64,000 nucleotides of DNA from Roseateles violae (lineage in GTDB: Bacteria > Pseudomonadota > Gammaproteobacteria > Burkholderiales > Burkholderiaceae_C). This document shows, piece after piece, positions 63,195-64,000 of this stretch. The position numbers and the translations under genes are program-made. Below the pieces are notes generated by a model. The model was given only the letters and a program-made list of their open reading frames with translations. It was not told the origin of the DNA and searched no databases. The stretch lies in assembly GCF_030410485.1 (NCBI RefSeq), contig NZ_JAUHHC010000002.1, positions 1 to 64,000 of the forward strand. Reading direction: 5' to 3'. Each line of letters begins with the position of its first letter. Within the stretch, counting starts at the first letter, position 1.

Positions 63195-64000
63195 ATGCGC
63201 TGATTGCTCGACTGCAGACCCTGCTCGGCCCGCGTGCCGGCGTCATCGGCGCCCTGGGCGCGCCGATCGCGGTGATCCTGGTGCTGTCGATGATGGTGCT
63301 GCCGCTGCCGGCCTTCGCGCTGGACCTGCTGTTCACCTTCAATATCGCGATGGCGGTGATGGTGATGATGGTCGCCGCGCACATGGTCAAGCCGCTGGAC
63401 TTCGCCGCCTTCCCGACCGTGCTGCTGCTGACGACCCTGATGCGCCTGTCGCTGAACGTCGCCTCCACCCGGGTCGTGCTGCTGCACGGCCATACCGGCG
63501 CCGGCGCGGCCGGCAAGGTGATCGAATCGTTTGGCCATTTCCTGATCGGCGGCAATTTCGCGGTCGGCCTGATCGTGTTCGCGATCCTGGTCGTCATCAA
63601 CTTCATCGTGGTCACCAAGGGTGCCGAGCGCATCGCCGAGGTCGGCGCCCGCTTCACCCTGGATGCGATGCCCGGCAAGCAGATGGCGGTCGATGCCGAC
63701 CTGAACGCCGGCCTGATCAACGAGGCCGAGGCCAAGCGCCGCCGTGCCGAACTGGGCGACGAGGCCGACTTCTTCGGCTCCATGGACGGTGCCAGCAAGT
63801 TCGTGCGTGGCGACGCGATCGCCGGCATGCTGATCCTGGCCATCAATATCGTCGGCGGCTTCATCATCGGCGTGGCCCAGCACGGCCTCTCGGCCGGCCA
63901 GGCGGCCGACAGCTACATCCTGCTGGCGGTCGGCGATGCGCTGGTCGCGCAGATCCCGGCGCTCTTGATCTCGGTCGCCGCGGCGATGGTCGTGTCGCGC
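63191..64000 (+). CDS. flhA: Flagellar export gate protein FlhA (5' part, cut by the window end)
   Basis: The first 270 codons of flhA. The start ATG overlaps the flhB stop (ATGA), so the two are coupled. The visible part holds the membrane domain: [20 protein letters not shown], the FHIPEP-region equivalent with [13 protein letters not shown], and the cytoplasmic loop with [20 protein letters not shown] and [20 protein letters not shown]. FlhA normally has about 690 residues, so roughly 60 percent lies beyond the window. Confidence 0.97.
   Translation, partial: MNALIARLQTLLGPRAGVIGALGAPIAVILVLSMMVLPLPAFALDLLFTFNIAMAVMVMMVAAHMVKPLDFAAFPTVLLLTTLMRLSLNVASTRVVLLHGHTGAGAAGKVIESFGHFLIGGNFAVGLIVFAILVVINFIVVTKGAERIAEVGARFTLDAMPGKQMAVDADLNAGLINEAEAKRRRAELGDEADFFGSMDGASKFVRGDAIAGMLILAINIVGGFIIGVAQHGLSAGQAADSYILLAVGDALVAQIPALLISVAAAMVVSR

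Overview
The window looks like the chromosome of a high-GC betaproteobacterium of the order Burkholderiales, probably near Roseateles, Pelomonas or Mitsuaria. This is inferred from codon bias, gene content and flagellar gene order; no database search was possible. About half of the window (26.5-64 kb) is a chemotaxis and flagellar supercluster. The first 26 kb hold the end of an rRNA operon, housekeeping and accessory genes, and one AT-rich island.

Layout. 1-117: 5S rRNA and its terminator. 0.2-14.3 kb: an orphan peptide-binding protein, an AhpD-like protein, a GNAT acetyltransferase, a UPF0149 protein, alaS, gabD, an Oar-like TonB-dependent receptor with a LacI-type operator candidate, and a lipoprotein nucleotidase that starts at TTG. 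14.3-17.2 kb: a three-gene AT-rich island between two 198-bp inverted repeats derived from tRNA-Gly(CCC); the intact tRNA gene is at the right edge. 17.2-26.5 kb: a ChaA-type antiporter, two paralogous MHYT-GGDEF-EAL proteins flanking a DODA-type dioxygenase, and a YbbP-like permease. 26.5-36.1 kb: a chemotaxis operon (CheZ-like protein, cheY, cheA, mcp, cheW, mcp) and a divergent NarL-type two-component pair.

36.1-48 kb: two minus-strand flagellar operons, fliLMNOPQR and fliFG-(small ORF)-HIJK, with fliE divergent. 48-54.4 kb: the late genes fliC2, fliC1, fliD, fliS, fliT, ycgR and a pseudopilin gene. 54.7-58.1 kb: two copies of the flagellar master-regulator operon flhDC, apparently identical over 1,070 bp, separated by a glycosyltransferase gene. 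58.1-64 kb: a membrane-anchored methyltransferase, motA, motB, cheY, cheZ, flhB and the 5' part of flhA, which runs off the window.

How it works together. FlhD/FlhC would start the cascade. The fliF-R genes with flhA and flhB encode the basal body, switch, export apparatus and hook-length control. Sigma-28 (FliA)-type promoters of the local form TCAAG/TAAAG-N14-CGATRA precede fliC2, fliS, motA, and more weakly fliE and fliD, so filament, chaperones, brake and stator look co-regulated. Two CheY/phosphatase pairs (canonical cheY-cheZ beside motAB, and cheY with a CheZ-like protein beside cheA) feed the motor. YcgR and the MHYT-GGDEF-EAL enzymes link c-di-GMP to motility. cheR, cheB, cheD, fliA and the flg rod/hook genes are not in the window.

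Most unusual: the duplicated flhDC operon, whose promoter regions have diverged to about 70 percent while the transcribed parts are identical; the tRNA-Gly-derived inverted repeats around the AT-rich island; a short ORF fitted exactly between fliG and fliH; and a dispersed GC-rich repeat inside the flhD-flhC and fliQ-fliR spacers.
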